From Streptomyces sp. A1136 (GTDB lineage: Bacteria > Actinomycetota > Actinomycetes > Streptomycetales > Streptomycetaceae): a stretch of 64,000 nt of DNA. The position numbers were made by a program, and so were the translations under genes. The notes beneath the pieces are model-generated. The model saw only the letters and a list, made by a program, of their open reading frames with translations, was not told where the DNA came from and did no database searches. The stretch lies in assembly GCF_004795055.1 (NCBI RefSeq), contig NZ_SSBJ01000009.1:124001-188000 (forward strand). Reading direction: 5' to 3'. Shown in pieces: positions 54,264 to 62,834 of the stretch; positions within the stretch are counted from its first letter, which is position 1; the number at the start of each line of letters is the position of its first letter.

Positions 54264-56090
54264 GTGTCGTACGACCACGACAGCGACCACGACAGCGAAT
54301 ACGACTACGACGTCATCGTCATCGGATCGGGCTTCGGGGGGTCGGTCTCGGCACTGCGCCTCACCGAGAAGGGTTACCGCGTCGGCGTCCTGGAGGCCGG
54401 GCGCCGCTTCACCCGCGAGGAGCTGCCCCGCACGAGCTGGGACCTGCGCAACTACCTGTGGGCCCCGGCGCTCGGGCTGTACGGCATCCAGCGCATCCAC
54501 CTGCTCGGCAACGTGATGGTGCTCGCGGGCGCCGGGGTGGGCGGCGGTTCCCTCAACTACGCCAACACCCTGTACGTGCCGCCCACCGCCTTCTTCGAGG
54601 ACCGGCAGTGGGCGTCGATCACCGACTGGCGCGCGGAACTCGCCCCGTACTACGACCAGGCCAAGCGGATGCTCGGCGTACGGCTCAACCCGACGATGAC
54701 CCCCTCCGACGTCCACCTCAAGGCCGTCGCAGAGAAGATGGGCGTCGGGGACTCCTTCCACATGGCCCCGGTCGGCGTCTTCTTCGGCGACGGCGCGGAC
54801 GCCGGGGGCAGCGGCAGCGGCAGGGTCCGGCCCGGTGAGGAGGCGCCCGACCCCTACTTCGGCGGCGCCGGCCCCGCCCGCAGGGCCTGCACCGAATGCG
54901 GCGAGTGCATGACCGGCTGCCGCCACGGCGCCAAGAACACGCTCACCGAGAACTACCTCCACCTCGCGGAACGCGCGGGCGCCGTCATCCACCCCATGAC
55001 CACCGTCACCGCGCTCTCCGAACACCCCGACGGCGGCCACCGCGTACGCACCGTCCCCACCGACCGGCGCCGCGGGAGCGGCAAGGGCGAAGCCAAGGTC
55101 CTGCGCGCCCGGTACGTGGTCGTCGCGGCGGGCACGTACGGCACCCAGACCCTGCTGCACGCCATGAAGGACCGCGGCGAACTGCCCGGGATCTCGGACC
55201 GGCTCGGCGATCTGACCCGGACCAACTCCGAAGGCCTGGTCGGCGCCCAGACCGACGACCGCCGCTACCGCAGGCGCCACGGCGCCGCCGCCCGGGCCGA
55301 CTTCACCAAGGGAGTCGCGATCACCTCGTCCGTGCACCCCAACGCGGACACCCACATCGAGCCCGTCCGGTACGGCAAGGGCTCCAACGCCATGGGGTTC
55401 CTGACCATCCTCCAGGTGCCCCACCACACGCACCGGGTACGGGCCTGGTTCGCGCGGACCGCCACCCACCCCGTGCAACTGCTGCGCTCGCTCTCCAACC
55501 GGCGCTGGTCGGAGCGGACCATCATCGGCCTGGTCATGCAGTCCCTGGACAACTCCCTCACCACCTACCGCAAGCCCGCCGGCCTCGGCAAGGGGCTGTT
55601 GACGGCCCGCCAGGGCCACGGCGCCCCCAACCCGGTGCAGATCGCGGAGGCCACCGAGGCCGCGACCCTGCTGGCCGAGGAGATCAACGGCTTCCCCGGC
55701 AGCAACGTCGGCGAACTGATGGGCACCCCGCTGACCGCGCACTTCCTCGGCGGCTGCCCGATCGGCGCGTCCCGCGAGGAAGGCGTCGTCGACCCCTACC
55801 ACCGGCTGTACGGCCATCCGGGCATCTCGGTGGTCGATGGGGCGGCGGTCTCCGCGAACCTCGGCGTCAATCCGTCGCTGACGATCACGGCGCAGGCGGA
55901 GCGGGCGATGTCGTACTGGCCCAACAAGGGCGAGCCGGACCCGCGGCCCGCGCAAGGCGCCGGATACGTCCGTCTCGCCGCGGTGGAACCGGTCGCCCCG
56001 ACCGTCCCGAAGGAGGCGTTCGGCGCGCTGAGGCTGCCGTTCCTCGCGGTGCCCGAGATTCCCGCGAGGCAAGCGGAATCAGGGAACTGA
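54264..56090 (+). CDS. GMC family oxidoreductase, ChoD-like
   Basis: 608 residues. FAD-binding VIVIGSGFGGSVSALRL follows an odd His/Asp/Tyr-rich N-terminus (YDHDSDHDSEYDYD). VLAGAGVGGGSLNYAN, C-terminal FLGGCPIG and NPSLTITAQAERA are GMC/cholesterol-oxidase features. ACTECGECMTGCRHGAKNT has a CxxCxxxC cluster-like motif that is typical of this subgroup. In mycobacteria choD lies directly next to guaB3, so this is probably the orthologue. Steroid oxidation is not proven for that gene either. GTG with GGGAGG upstream. Confidence 0.85.
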   Translation: MSYDHDSDHDSEYDYDVIVIGSGFGGSVSALRLTEKGYRVGVLEAGRRFTREELPRTSWDLRNYLWAPALGLYGIQRIHLLGNVMVLAGAGVGGGSLNYANTLYVPPTAFFEDRQWASITDWRAELAPYYDQAKRMLGVRLNPTMTPSDVHLKAVAEKMGVGDSFHMAPVGVFFGDGADAGGSGSGRVRPGEEAPDPYFGGAGPARRACTECGECMTGCRHGAKNTLTENYLHLAERAGAVIHPMTTVTALSEHPDGGHRVRTVPTDRRRGSGKGEAKVLRARYVVVAAGTYGTQTLLHAMKDRGELPGISDRLGDLTRTNSEGLVGAQTDDRRYRRRHGAAARADFTKGVAITSSVHPNADTHIEPVRYGKGSNAMGFLTILQVPHHTHRVRAWFARTATHPVQLLRSLSNRRWSERTIIGLVMQSLDNSLTTYRKPAGLGKGLLTARQGHGAPNPVQIAEATEAATLLAEEINGFPGSNVGELMGTPLTAHFLGGCPIGASREEGVVDPYHRLYGHPGISVVDGAAVSANLGVNPSLTITAQAERAMSYWPNKGEPDPRPAQGAGYVRLAAVEPVAPTVPKEAFGALRLPFLAVPEIPARQAESGN

Positions 56091-56278
56091 CGGTACGGGG
56101 GGCCCGTACGTGGGCGGCGGGCACCGCGCTCCCCCTCCGAGCGCGGTGCCCGCCTTACACACATGAGTGACCGGTGGCCGACGCAGAAGGTTGTAGCGGA
56201 ATCCCCACACGGGGGCTGTGGCGTCCATCACACGGTGGAGCGGGCAACTGCGTCGCGCGTTCGGGGGTCAAGGGGGAC

Positions 56279-57916
56279 ATGAGAAAGCGCATCTCCCTGC
56301 TGGCCGCGTGCGGCCTGGTGGCCCTGGGCACGGCCACCGTCCCCGCGAACGCCGCGGAACCCGTCTTTCCCCTCATCGGCCCCGCCGCCCTCGACCTCCC
56401 GCTGCCCGTGGAAGGCGGCTCCGCCAGGGAGCAGCGGCTGAGCATCGGCCTCGACGGGCCCGCCACCCCCGGCGCTTCCTTCACGGGCTTGTTCAGGGTC
56501 GACCTGAGCAAGGTCGCCGGCGTCGCGACCGTCCGCGAGCACACCGGCGGCCCCTCGCACCAGTGCGTCGAGAAGGACGGCGCGCTGGAGTGCGCCTACG
56601 TCGGCCTGCCCGTCGACCTCGAACTGGACGTGGCCGCCGCCAAGGGCGCCGCGAACGGCGCGACCGGCGAGATCACTGTGACGGGCAAGGTCCCCGGCGC
56701 CACCGTCACCGCGCTCACCACCAAGGTCAGCGTCGGCGGCCCCGACCTGGTGATGCGGGAGATGAGCCTCAAGAAGGACCTCACGCCGGGCGAGACCCAG
56801 CCGATGCCGCTGGTGTTCGCCAACGCGGGCACGCAGGCCGCACACGGCGTCGTGCTGGAGCTGGGCACCACGCGCGGCATGGAGCTCGTCGAGACGTACG
56901 ACAACTGCCGCACCCGCGCCGCCGGCGACCTGACCACGGTGCTCTGCTCCGTCGAGGGCGACTTCGTCCCCGGCGCGGTCTACGAGCTGGCCGGCGACAG
57001 CCCGCTGCACATCGAGGCCACCCGGCACGCCTACGACGACACGCTGGTCTACGGCATCCACCCGGCCGGTGACGAGCCGAAGGCAACGTCGTGGAGCAGC
57101 AGGGCGACGACCGGCCGGAAGCTGACCGCGACCCCCGTCAAGAGCGCGCCGGCCGCGCCCGCGCTGCGCGCGACGGACCTGAACCCCGGCGACAACCGGC
57201 GCGAGTTCGTCTTCCACACCCGGAACACCGCCGACTTCGCGACGAGTCCGGTGTCCCTCAAGGGCAAGAAGGGCGACACCCTCACCACCGCTTTCACCTT
57301 CGAGAACAAGGGTCCGGCCTGGATCCGCGCCGCGCGCCCGGCCGACTCGGCGGCCCGCACGGTCGTCGTGGTCCCCGAGGGCGCGAAGGTCACCCGCAAG
57401 CCGCAGGAGTGCCTCGCCGTCGACACGGACGGCACCAAGCGCGTCGAGCAGCTCGGTGCGCCGCGCTACGAGTGCGCGCTCGGCAACCGGATCGGCGAGA
57501 ACGAGAAGGTGGTCTACCCCTTCGACCTGAAGGTGGAGAAGGTGGTGGAGGACGCCAAGGGCTCCGTCACCGTCGGCGACTGGGGCGCGAGCGCGCCGCG
57601 CCCGCACGCCTTCGACCCGAACGCGGCCAACAACACCGCGGCCGTCGTCATCAACGCCAAGGGCGGCACGGGCACGGGCCCGACCCCCGGCCCGTCGACG
57701 AGCGGCAGCCCCTCCCCGTCCCCGTCCGTGAGCGCGTCGGCGAGCGCCTCGCCCACCGCGAGTGCCTCCGGCGCCGGTACGGGCACGACCGCGCAGGGCG
57801 GCAACCTGGCGTCCACCGGCAGCACGGTCGGTCCGCTGGCGATCGGCGCCGCGGCGTTGGTCGCGGCGGGCGGCGCGCTGTACGTGGCGGTCCGCCGGCG
57901 GGGCGCGCGCGCCTAG
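56279..57916 (+). CDS. LAXTG-type cell-wall-anchored surface protein
   Basis: 545 residues. Sec signal peptide (MRKRISLLAACGLVALGTA, cleavage near ANAAEP), then repeated beta-rich segments (LFRVDLSKVAGVATV, MREMSLKKDLTPGETQPMPLVFANAG, FTFENKGPAWIRAARPADS) of conserved-repeat/DUF11-like type with paired Cys. A Ser/Pro/Thr-rich stalk leads to LASTG (510-514), a hydrophobic helix and RRRGARA. LAXTG is the recognition motif of class E sortases in Streptomyces, so the protein should be linked to peptidoglycan. ATG with AGGGGGAC upstream. Function unknown. Confidence 0.85.
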   Translation: MRKRISLLAACGLVALGTATVPANAAEPVFPLIGPAALDLPLPVEGGSAREQRLSIGLDGPATPGASFTGLFRVDLSKVAGVATVREHTGGPSHQCVEKDGALECAYVGLPVDLELDVAAAKGAANGATGEITVTGKVPGATVTALTTKVSVGGPDLVMREMSLKKDLTPGETQPMPLVFANAGTQAAHGVVLELGTTRGMELVETYDNCRTRAAGDLTTVLCSVEGDFVPGAVYELAGDSPLHIEATRHAYDDTLVYGIHPAGDEPKATSWSSRATTGRKLTATPVKSAPAAPALRATDLNPGDNRREFVFHTRNTADFATSPVSLKGKKGDTLTTAFTFENKGPAWIRAARPADSAARTVVVVPEGAKVTRKPQECLAVDTDGTKRVEQLGAPRYECALGNRIGENEKVVYPFDLKVEKVVEDAKGSVTVGDWGASAPRPHAFDPNAANNTAAVVINAKGGTGTGPTPGPSTSGSPSPSPSVSASASASPTASASGAGTGTTAQGGNLASTGSTVGPLAIGAAALVAAGGALYVAVRRRGARA

Positions 57917-57932
57917 CGCTTCGCGCACGACG

Positions 57933-57972
57933 GAACGGCCGGCCCCGGGGCGTCCCCCGGGGCCGGCCGTTC
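57933..57972. terminator. Strong terminator after the LAXTG gene
   Basis: Perfect 17-bp stem (GAACGGCCGGCCCCGGG, 57933-57949, with 57956-57972) and a 6-nt loop, followed by CTCTGGGT. The rest of the gap to 58196 (224 bp) shows no gene. Confidence 0.88.
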
Positions 57973-58196
57973 CTCTGGGTGACCGGGCCGCTGTCCCCTG
58001 CCGTCCGGTCACGCGCGGGAGCGGGGTCCCACGACGCACACCCGTCGGGCGGTACGTCTCATCGCTCCCGCGCAGTCACACGTGGTGGTACCGGCCCGCG
58101 CCTGGCCGGCGCGGACACCGGCATCAACGACGGCCCGGCGGCGCCGGTCACACTCCGGACGGGTGACGAACAGCCGCCCGCCGGGGCCCAACGGCC

Positions 58197-58499
58197 TCAC
58201 ACCCGGCCGCGGCACAGCTCCAGCAGGGTCATGGCGAGGGCCGTGCCGGGCTTGCCGAGGGCATCGCCCCAATGGGAGAGCACCTCCATCTCGCGGGACA
58301 GGTGCACCCGGCGGCCACCGGAGCCGATCCGGGCCTCCTGGATGACCGTCGAGACGGCCATCCGCTCCTGGATCAGACCGATGATCCGGTCGTCGATGGC
58401 GTCGATGCGCTCGCGGGAGTCGGCGATCAGCCGCTCGGGGGTGGTGATCACGGCGCCGGTCGTGGTGCTGCCGGTCGTGGTGGTGGTCATCGTGCTCAT
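58197..58499 (-). CDS. Chorismate mutase (AroQ type)
   Basis: Chorismate to prephenate, the branch to Phe and Tyr. 100 residues, helical AroQ fold: ERLIADSRERIDAIDDRIIGLIQERMAVS includes the active-site Arg, Asp and the Arg of the second turn, followed by IQEARIGSGGRRVHLSREMEVL and LAMTLLELCRGRV. It is a stand-alone cytoplasmic mutase without prephenate dehydratase. AGGAGAACC precedes the ATG. Upstream on the same strand are a hairpin and a Phe/Tyr-containing mini-ORF that look like an attenuator. Confidence 0.9.
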   Translation of the reverse strand: MSTMTTTTTGSTTTGAVITTPERLIADSRERIDAIDDRIIGLIQERMAVSTVIQEARIGSGGRRVHLSREMEVLSHWGDALGKPGTALAMTLLELCRGRV

Positions 58500-58542
58500 G
58501 GCGGTTCTCCTGTGGGTCGTGCCGTCAGGAGCGGAAACGCAG

Positions 58543-58574
58543 GAGCGCCCCGGTCCTGTCGGACCGGGGCGCTC
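58543..58574 (-). terminator. Attenuator-type hairpin in chorismate mutase leader
   Basis: Perfect 14-bp stem GAGCGCCCCGGTCC / GGACCGGGGCGCTC with a 4-nt loop, on the minus strand followed by CTGCGTTTCC. It lies between the leader mini-ORF stop (58601) and the chorismate mutase ATG (58499), so it would terminate transcription ahead of the gene. Confidence 0.75.
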
Positions 58575-58600
58575 TGGGAAGTCAGCGGCTCAAGCGAGCA

Positions 58601-58669
58601 TCACGATGACCCATGGCGACCGGACCGGCCGGTGCCATAGGTAAAGAGGAAGCTCAGCTGCTTGCGCAT
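58601..58669 (-). CDS. Putative leader peptide with Phe and Tyr control codons
   Basis: A 22-codon ORF, MRKQLSFLFTYGTGR and onward, ending TGA. Codons 7, 9 and 11 are TTC, TTT and TAT; TTT and TAT are rare in Streptomyces. The ATG is 7 nt after a GATAAT -10 box, so translation would begin on a leaderless transcript. Placement (promoter, mini-ORF, hairpin, chorismate mutase) is that of a ribosome-mediated attenuator responding to Phe/Tyr supply. Not proven; conservation across species would decide. Confidence 0.6.
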   Translation of the reverse strand: MRKQLSFLFTYGTGRSGRHGSS

Positions 58670-58676
58670 GGAAGGG

Positions 58677-58706
58677 ATTATCGCCATCCGTCCCGTTCGG
58701 GGCCAA
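58677..58706 (-). promoter_or_regulatory. Promoter of chorismate mutase leader
   Basis: On the minus strand TTGGCC (58701-58706), an 18-bp spacer and GATAAT (58677-58682), 7 nt before the mini-ORF ATG. Confidence 0.65.
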
Positions 58707-58820
58707 ACCCGCCCGGATGGTGAGACGGGCAGGTCCCGCCCTCCGGTGAGCGGGGCGTCGCCCTCCGTCACGGACGCCGGTCCTCGGAAGGTACGACAAA
58801 GCAGGGGGTGCCGCCGCCGT

Positions 58821-58826
58821 TAGAAT
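58821..58826 (+). promoter_or_regulatory. -10 box of guaA
   Basis: TAGAAT, a near-consensus HrdB -10, 41 nt before the guaA GTG. CGACAA (58795-58800) is a weak -35 with a 20-bp spacer. The leader is too short for a purine riboswitch. Confidence 0.5.
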
Positions 58827-58867
58827 CGACAAAACAGCCACCTTTTCTCCGCCGGAAGGCCGCCCCC

Positions 58868-60454
58868 GTGCCAGAAGCACCCTCCGCCGCCCACGACAGC
58901 GCCCCGGACACGGTTCTCGTCGTCGACTTCGGCGCACAGTACGCCCAGCTCATCGCCCGCCGCGTCCGCGAGGCACGGGTCTACAGCGAGATCGTGCCCA
59001 GCACCATGCCCGTGGCCGAGATGCTGGCCAAGGACCCCAAGGCGATCATCCTGTCCGGCGGCCCGTCCTCCGTCTACGAAGAGGGCGCCCCGCAGCTCGA
59101 CCGCGCGATCTTCGAGGCCGGGGTCCCCGTCTTCGGCATGTGCTACGGCTTCCAGCTGATGGCGACCACCCTCGGCGGGCAGGTCGACAACACCGGCGCC
59201 CGCGAGTACGGCCGCACCCCGCTCGCCGTCTCCAAGGCCGGCTCCACCCTCTTCGAGGGCACCCCCGAGAACCAGTCGGTGTGGATGTCGCACGGCGACG
59301 CCTGCTCCGCCGCCCCCGAGGGCTTCTCCGTCACCGCCTCGACCGACGTGGTGCCCGTCGCCGCGTTCGAGAACGACGAGAAGAAGCTGTACGGCGTGCA
59401 GTACCACCCCGAGGTCATGCACTCCACGCACGGCCAGCTGGTGCTGGAGCACTTCCTCTACCGCGGCGCGGGCCTCAAGCCGACCTGGACCACCGGCAAC
59501 ATCGTCGAGGAGCAGGTCGCCGCCATCCGCGAGCAGGTCGGCGACAAGCGCGCGATCTGCGGCCTCTCCGGTGGCGTGGACTCCGCCGTCGCCGCCGCCC
59601 TCGTCCAGAAGGCCATCGGCTCGCAGCTGACCTGCGTGTACGTCGACCACGGCCTGATGCGCAAGGGCGAGACCGAGCAGGTCGAGAAGGACTTCGTCGC
59701 CGCGACCGGCGTCCAGCTGAAGGTCGTCGACGCGCAGGAGCGCTTCCTGAACGCGCTCGCGGGCGTCTCCGACCCCGAGACCAAGCGGAAGATCATCGGC
59801 CGCGAGTTCATCCGCGTCTTCGAGCAGGCCCAGGCGGAGATCATCGCCGAGGGCGGCGCGGACGTGGCCTTCCTGGTCCAGGGCACCCTGTACCCGGACG
59901 TCGTCGAGTCCGGCGGCGGCACCGGCACCGCCAACATCAAGTCGCACCACAACGTGGGCGGCCTCCCCGACGACATCGAGTTCGAGCTCGTCGAGCCGCT
60001 GCGCCAGCTGTTCAAGGACGAGGTCCGGATGGTCGGCCAGGAGCTCGGCCTGCCGGACGAGATCGTCCACCGCCAGCCCTTCCCGGGCCCCGGCCTCGGC
60101 ATCCGCATCGTCGGCGAGGTCACCAAGGAGCGCCTGGACCTGCTGCGCGAGGCCGACGCCATCGCCCGCGAGGAGCTCACCGCCGCCGGCCTGGACCGGG
60201 AGATCTGGCAGTGCCCGGTCGTCCTGCTCGCGGACGTGCGCAGCGTGGGCGTCCAGGGTGACGGCCGCACCTACGGCCACCCGATCGTGCTGCGTCCCGT
60301 CTCGTCCGAGGACGCGATGACCGCGGACTGGACGCGCATGCCGTACGAGGTGCTCGCCCGGATCTCGACCCGCATCACCAACGAGGTGGCGGACGTGAAC
60401 CGCGTCGTCCTGGACTGCACCAGCAAGCCGCCGGGCACCATCGAGTGGGAGTGA
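58868..60454 (+). CDS. guaA: GMP synthase (glutamine-hydrolysing)
   Basis: Aminates XMP to GMP with ATP and glutamine. 528 residues. Class I amidotransferase domain with nucleophile C92 in GMCYGFQLM and His/Glu in VQYHPEV. The ATP pyrophosphatase P-loop is [15 protein letters not shown] (about residue 237). C-terminal dimerisation domain with [15 protein letters not shown] and the final KPPGTIEWE are typical. GTG with GGAAGG nine bases upstream. With guaB and guaB3 at 39-42 kb it completes GMP synthesis in this window. Confidence 0.97.
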   Translation: MPEAPSAAHDSAPDTVLVVDFGAQYAQLIARRVREARVYSEIVPSTMPVAEMLAKDPKAIILSGGPSSVYEEGAPQLDRAIFEAGVPVFGMCYGFQLMATTLGGQVDNTGAREYGRTPLAVSKAGSTLFEGTPENQSVWMSHGDACSAAPEGFSVTASTDVVPVAAFENDEKKLYGVQYHPEVMHSTHGQLVLEHFLYRGAGLKPTWTTGNIVEEQVAAIREQVGDKRAICGLSGGVDSAVAAALVQKAIGSQLTCVYVDHGLMRKGETEQVEKDFVAATGVQLKVVDAQERFLNALAGVSDPETKRKIIGREFIRVFEQAQAEIIAEGGADVAFLVQGTLYPDVVESGGGTGTANIKSHHNVGGLPDDIEFELVEPLRQLFKDEVRMVGQELGLPDEIVHRQPFPGPGLGIRIVGEVTKERLDLLREADAIAREELTAAGLDREIWQCPVVLLADVRSVGVQGDGRTYGHPIVLRPVSSEDAMTADWTRMPYEVLARISTRITNEVADVNRVVLDCTSKPPGTIEWE

Positions 60455-60467
60455 TCCCCACCCGCTC

Positions 60468-60508
60468 CGACGAAGCCGCCGCCCCCACCGGGAGCGGCGG
60501 CTTCGTCG
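60468..60508 (+). terminator. Terminator after guaA
   Basis: 15-bp stem (CGACGAAGCCGCCGC, 60468-60482, with 60494-60508) and an 11-nt loop, 14 bp after the guaA stop. Confidence 0.85.
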
Positions 60509-60532
60509 CGTGTATGGCCTCTTGGGGAGCCC

Positions 60533-60582
60533 GCCGGTACCTTGCGCCGCGACCGGAGCCGGTACCCCGCGCCGCGACCGAA
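60533..60582 (+). repeat. Two tandem 25-bp repeats upstream of the aldolase-like gene
   Basis: Units 60533-60557 and 60558-60582 are head-to-tail and match at about 22 of 25 positions (both contain GCCGGTACC and GCGCCGCGACCG). The second unit runs into the AAGGAGG ribosome binding site. Each carries a TACCNN hexamer that could be a -10. Confidence 0.9.
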
Positions 60583-60590
60583 GGAGGGCC

Positions 60591-61454
60591 ATGGCCGAAC
60601 GACCCGTGCCCGAACCCGCGCCCGACCCGGTGTCCGCCCTCGCGTCGGGGCCCGAACCCGTGCCCGCCGAGCGGCTGTGCTTCGAGCTGCCGCCCGTGCA
60701 CGCGGACCCGGCGCAGGAGCGCGCCCACCGCCGGGAACGGCTCGCCGGGACGCTGCGGCTGTTCGCGCGGCTCGGCTACGAGGACGGGGTCGGCGGGCAC
60801 CTCACCGCCCGCGACCCCGAGTTCGAGGACGGCTACTGGGTGAACCCCTTCGGCCGGGCCTTCGCCTCCCTGACCGCCGCCGACCTGCTGCTGGTCGACG
60901 GGGACGGACGGGTGCTCCAGGGGTCCCGGCGGGTCAACCAGCTGGCCTTCGCCGTGCACGCCGCGGTACACCGGGCGCGCCCCGAGGCGGTGGCGGTGGT
61001 GCGCGTGCAGGCCCCCTACGGCAGGGCGCTGGCCGCGCTCGGCGAGCTGCTGGCCCCGGTCTCCCGCGAGGCCTGCGTGTTCTACCGGGATCACGCCCTC
61101 CTCGACGAGTACGCGGAGCCGCAGGACCCCCGGCGGATCGCCCGCGCGCTCGGCCCGTACAAGGCGCTGGTCCTGCGCAACGACGGGCTGTTGACGGTCG
61201 GCGGCTCGGTGGACGCGGCGGCCTGGTGGTTCATCGCCGCCGAGCGGGCGGCGCGGGTCCAACTGATCGCCCGGGCGGCCGGGAAACCGGTGCCCGTGGA
61301 TCACCGCGCCGCGGTTGCGACGCGGGAGCGGTTCGGGACGGACCTGGCCGCCTGGGTGAGCTACCAGCCGCTGTGGCAGACGGTGGCGCGGGGACCCCGG
61401 TCACAGGGCGGGGAGGGCGGCCGGACGGGTGACGTCAACATCATGAACGGTTAA
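60591..61454 (+). CDS. Class II aldolase/adducin-like protein without metal ligands
   Basis: 287 residues. Family features are FARLGYEDGVGGHLTARDP, NQLAFAVHAAVHRARPEAVAVV, FYRDHALLDEY and the GLLTVGGSVDAAAWWFIAAERAARVQLIA helix. The Zn site of active members (His-x-His after AVV, then Asn-His-Gly before LLTVG) is lost: here R138-V139-Q140 and N-D198-G. An aldolase or epimerase activity needing Zn is therefore unlikely. ATG with AAGGAGG upstream, an excellent ribosome binding site. Follows the guaA terminator. Confidence 0.85.
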   Translation: MAERPVPEPAPDPVSALASGPEPVPAERLCFELPPVHADPAQERAHRRERLAGTLRLFARLGYEDGVGGHLTARDPEFEDGYWVNPFGRAFASLTAADLLLVDGDGRVLQGSRRVNQLAFAVHAAVHRARPEAVAVVRVQAPYGRALAALGELLAPVSREACVFYRDHALLDEYAEPQDPRRIARALGPYKALVLRNDGLLTVGGSVDAAAWWFIAAERAARVQLIARAAGKPVPVDHRAAVATRERFGTDLAAWVSYQPLWQTVARGPRSQGGEGGRTGDVNIMNG

Positions 61455-61550
61455 TCACCTGCTCTGACATCGTGCGCAATCCGGAGCAGTGCCGCAGTGG
61501 TGCACAATTCGCTGGCATCGCACCGGAGTTTCAGAGAGGCGGGCACGCAC

Positions 61551-62816
61551 GTGGCTGTCCAAGAGATCCCCCGAAGTACCCACGGCGGCACCTGCACCTG
61601 CGACGACTGCCCGCACGGCGCACGGGAGGGCCACCGCCGCGCGGTGGCCGCGTTCCTGGAGAAGCGGGAGGAGTTCGCCGCCGGGCAGGGCCTGCCCGCC
61701 GCGGTGGCCCGCTCCGCCGGCGCGTCGCGGCAGTGGGTCTCCGACGAGCTGACCCTGTCCGCGCGCACCGTCGCCGACCGGGGCCGCGAGGCCGGCCACT
61801 CATGGCTGTACCTGCTCTCCCGACGGGCCGTCCTCACCCTGTGGATCGCCGCCGGGGTGCTGCTGGTGGTCCAGATCGGCACCGCCCTCGGCACCGGCTG
61901 GTCCACCACCCGCACCGCCGGACTGCTGGCCGCGCTGATGCTGGCCGGGCTGCTGACCGTCGCCGCCCGGGCGCAGTCGCTGCGCGGCGGGCTGCTGGCC
62001 CCACTGGTCGGCGAGGACAACCGGCTGTCCACATCCAAGGCGGTGCCCGTCGCCTGGCTGGTACTGACCGCCTTCGCCGCGCTGCTGCCGGCGCTGCGCC
62101 TGGCCGCCTCATCGCCCGGACCGGAACGCCAGGCCCTGTACGCGGGGCTGGCGCTGGGGCGGGCGCTTCCGCTGCTGGCGGTGCTCGCCCTGACCTCGGG
62201 CGTCGCGGTGCTGGTGCGCCGGGTGGTCTCCGTACGGATCATGGGCCAGAGGCTGCAGAAGCTGCCCGCGGACCACCCCAGTGGGGCGGACCTGCTCACC
62301 GACGACGCCGGGCGGGGCAGTTTCCCCGACGCCCAGTACGTGCTGGTCTCCACGGTGGTGCTGGCCTTCGCGGCGGTGTCGCTGGCCCGCTTCCCCGACC
62401 GGCTGCCGCGACTGCCGTGGGCGCTGACCCTGCTGGTCGCGCTGTCGGCGGCGGTGTACCTCGCGGCGAAATACGCGGAGGGCAGCCGGCCGCTGGTGCT
62501 GTCGGTGGTGCGCAGACGGGAGCCCGGGGACCTGGACGCCGCCGTCCGCCCCGGCGACGACATCGAGATCCGGGGCGTCGGGTTCGTGCCGCCCGGGGCG
62601 CAGACGCCGGAGATGCTGGCCCGTCTGGTGGTGCGGATCGGGGCCGTGCACGTCCACGTGCCGCTGGTGCCGGTGGCGGGCGGCTTCACCAACCCGTCGG
62701 ACACCGCGCTGACGGTGCCCGTGCCCGCGGAAGTGGAACCGGGCCGGGTCGAGATCCAGGTCGTCACCGCCGCGGGGGTGGAATCCAACCGCTGCGCCGT
62801 CGACGTGGCCGAATGA
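61551..62816 (+). CDS. Polytopic membrane protein of unknown function
   Basis: 421 residues. A short cytoplasmic N-terminus with CTCDDCPHG (three Cys and a His, possible metal site) and HRRAVAAFLEKREEFAAGQGL is followed by about six membrane helices between residues 85 and 300. A C-terminal soluble beta domain (IEIRGVGFVPPGAQ, VHVHVPLVPVAGGFTNPSD, VEIQVVTAAGVESN) resembles an IPT/TIG-like immunoglobulin fold. I do not recognise the family. GTG 61551 has GAGAGG 11 bases upstream. An upstream in-frame start at 61497 is possible but weaker. Confidence 0.7.
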   Translation: MAVQEIPRSTHGGTCTCDDCPHGAREGHRRAVAAFLEKREEFAAGQGLPAAVARSAGASRQWVSDELTLSARTVADRGREAGHSWLYLLSRRAVLTLWIAAGVLLVVQIGTALGTGWSTTRTAGLLAALMLAGLLTVAARAQSLRGGLLAPLVGEDNRLSTSKAVPVAWLVLTAFAALLPALRLAASSPGPERQALYAGLALGRALPLLAVLALTSGVAVLVRRVVSVRIMGQRLQKLPADHPSGADLLTDDAGRGSFPDAQYVLVSTVVLAFAAVSLARFPDRLPRLPWALTLLVALSAAVYLAAKYAEGSRPLVLSVVRRREPGDLDAAVRPGDDIEIRGVGFVPPGAQTPEMLARLVVRIGAVHVHVPLVPVAGGFTNPSDTALTVPVPAEVEPGRVEIQVVTAAGVESNRCAVDVAE

Positions 62817-62834
62817 AGCGGGTACACAGGGGGA

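Noticed and set aside
52470..56072. A 1200-residue open frame on the minus strand opposite gabD2 and the GMC oxidase
   Set aside because: Composition is Gly/Asp/Val/Arg-rich with no motif. The plus-strand genes carry full catalytic motifs, so this is an antisense artefact.
58590..58700. Alternative leader peptide frame with Trp codons (LPLYLWHRPV and onward)
   Set aside because: No start codon with a ribosome binding site or -10 box in suitable position opens this frame, whereas the ATG at 58669 sits 7 nt after GATAAT.
58500..58867. Purine riboswitch for guaA
   Set aside because: The -10 TAGAAT leaves only about 35 nt of leader, and the structured region belongs to the opposite-strand chorismate mutase leader.
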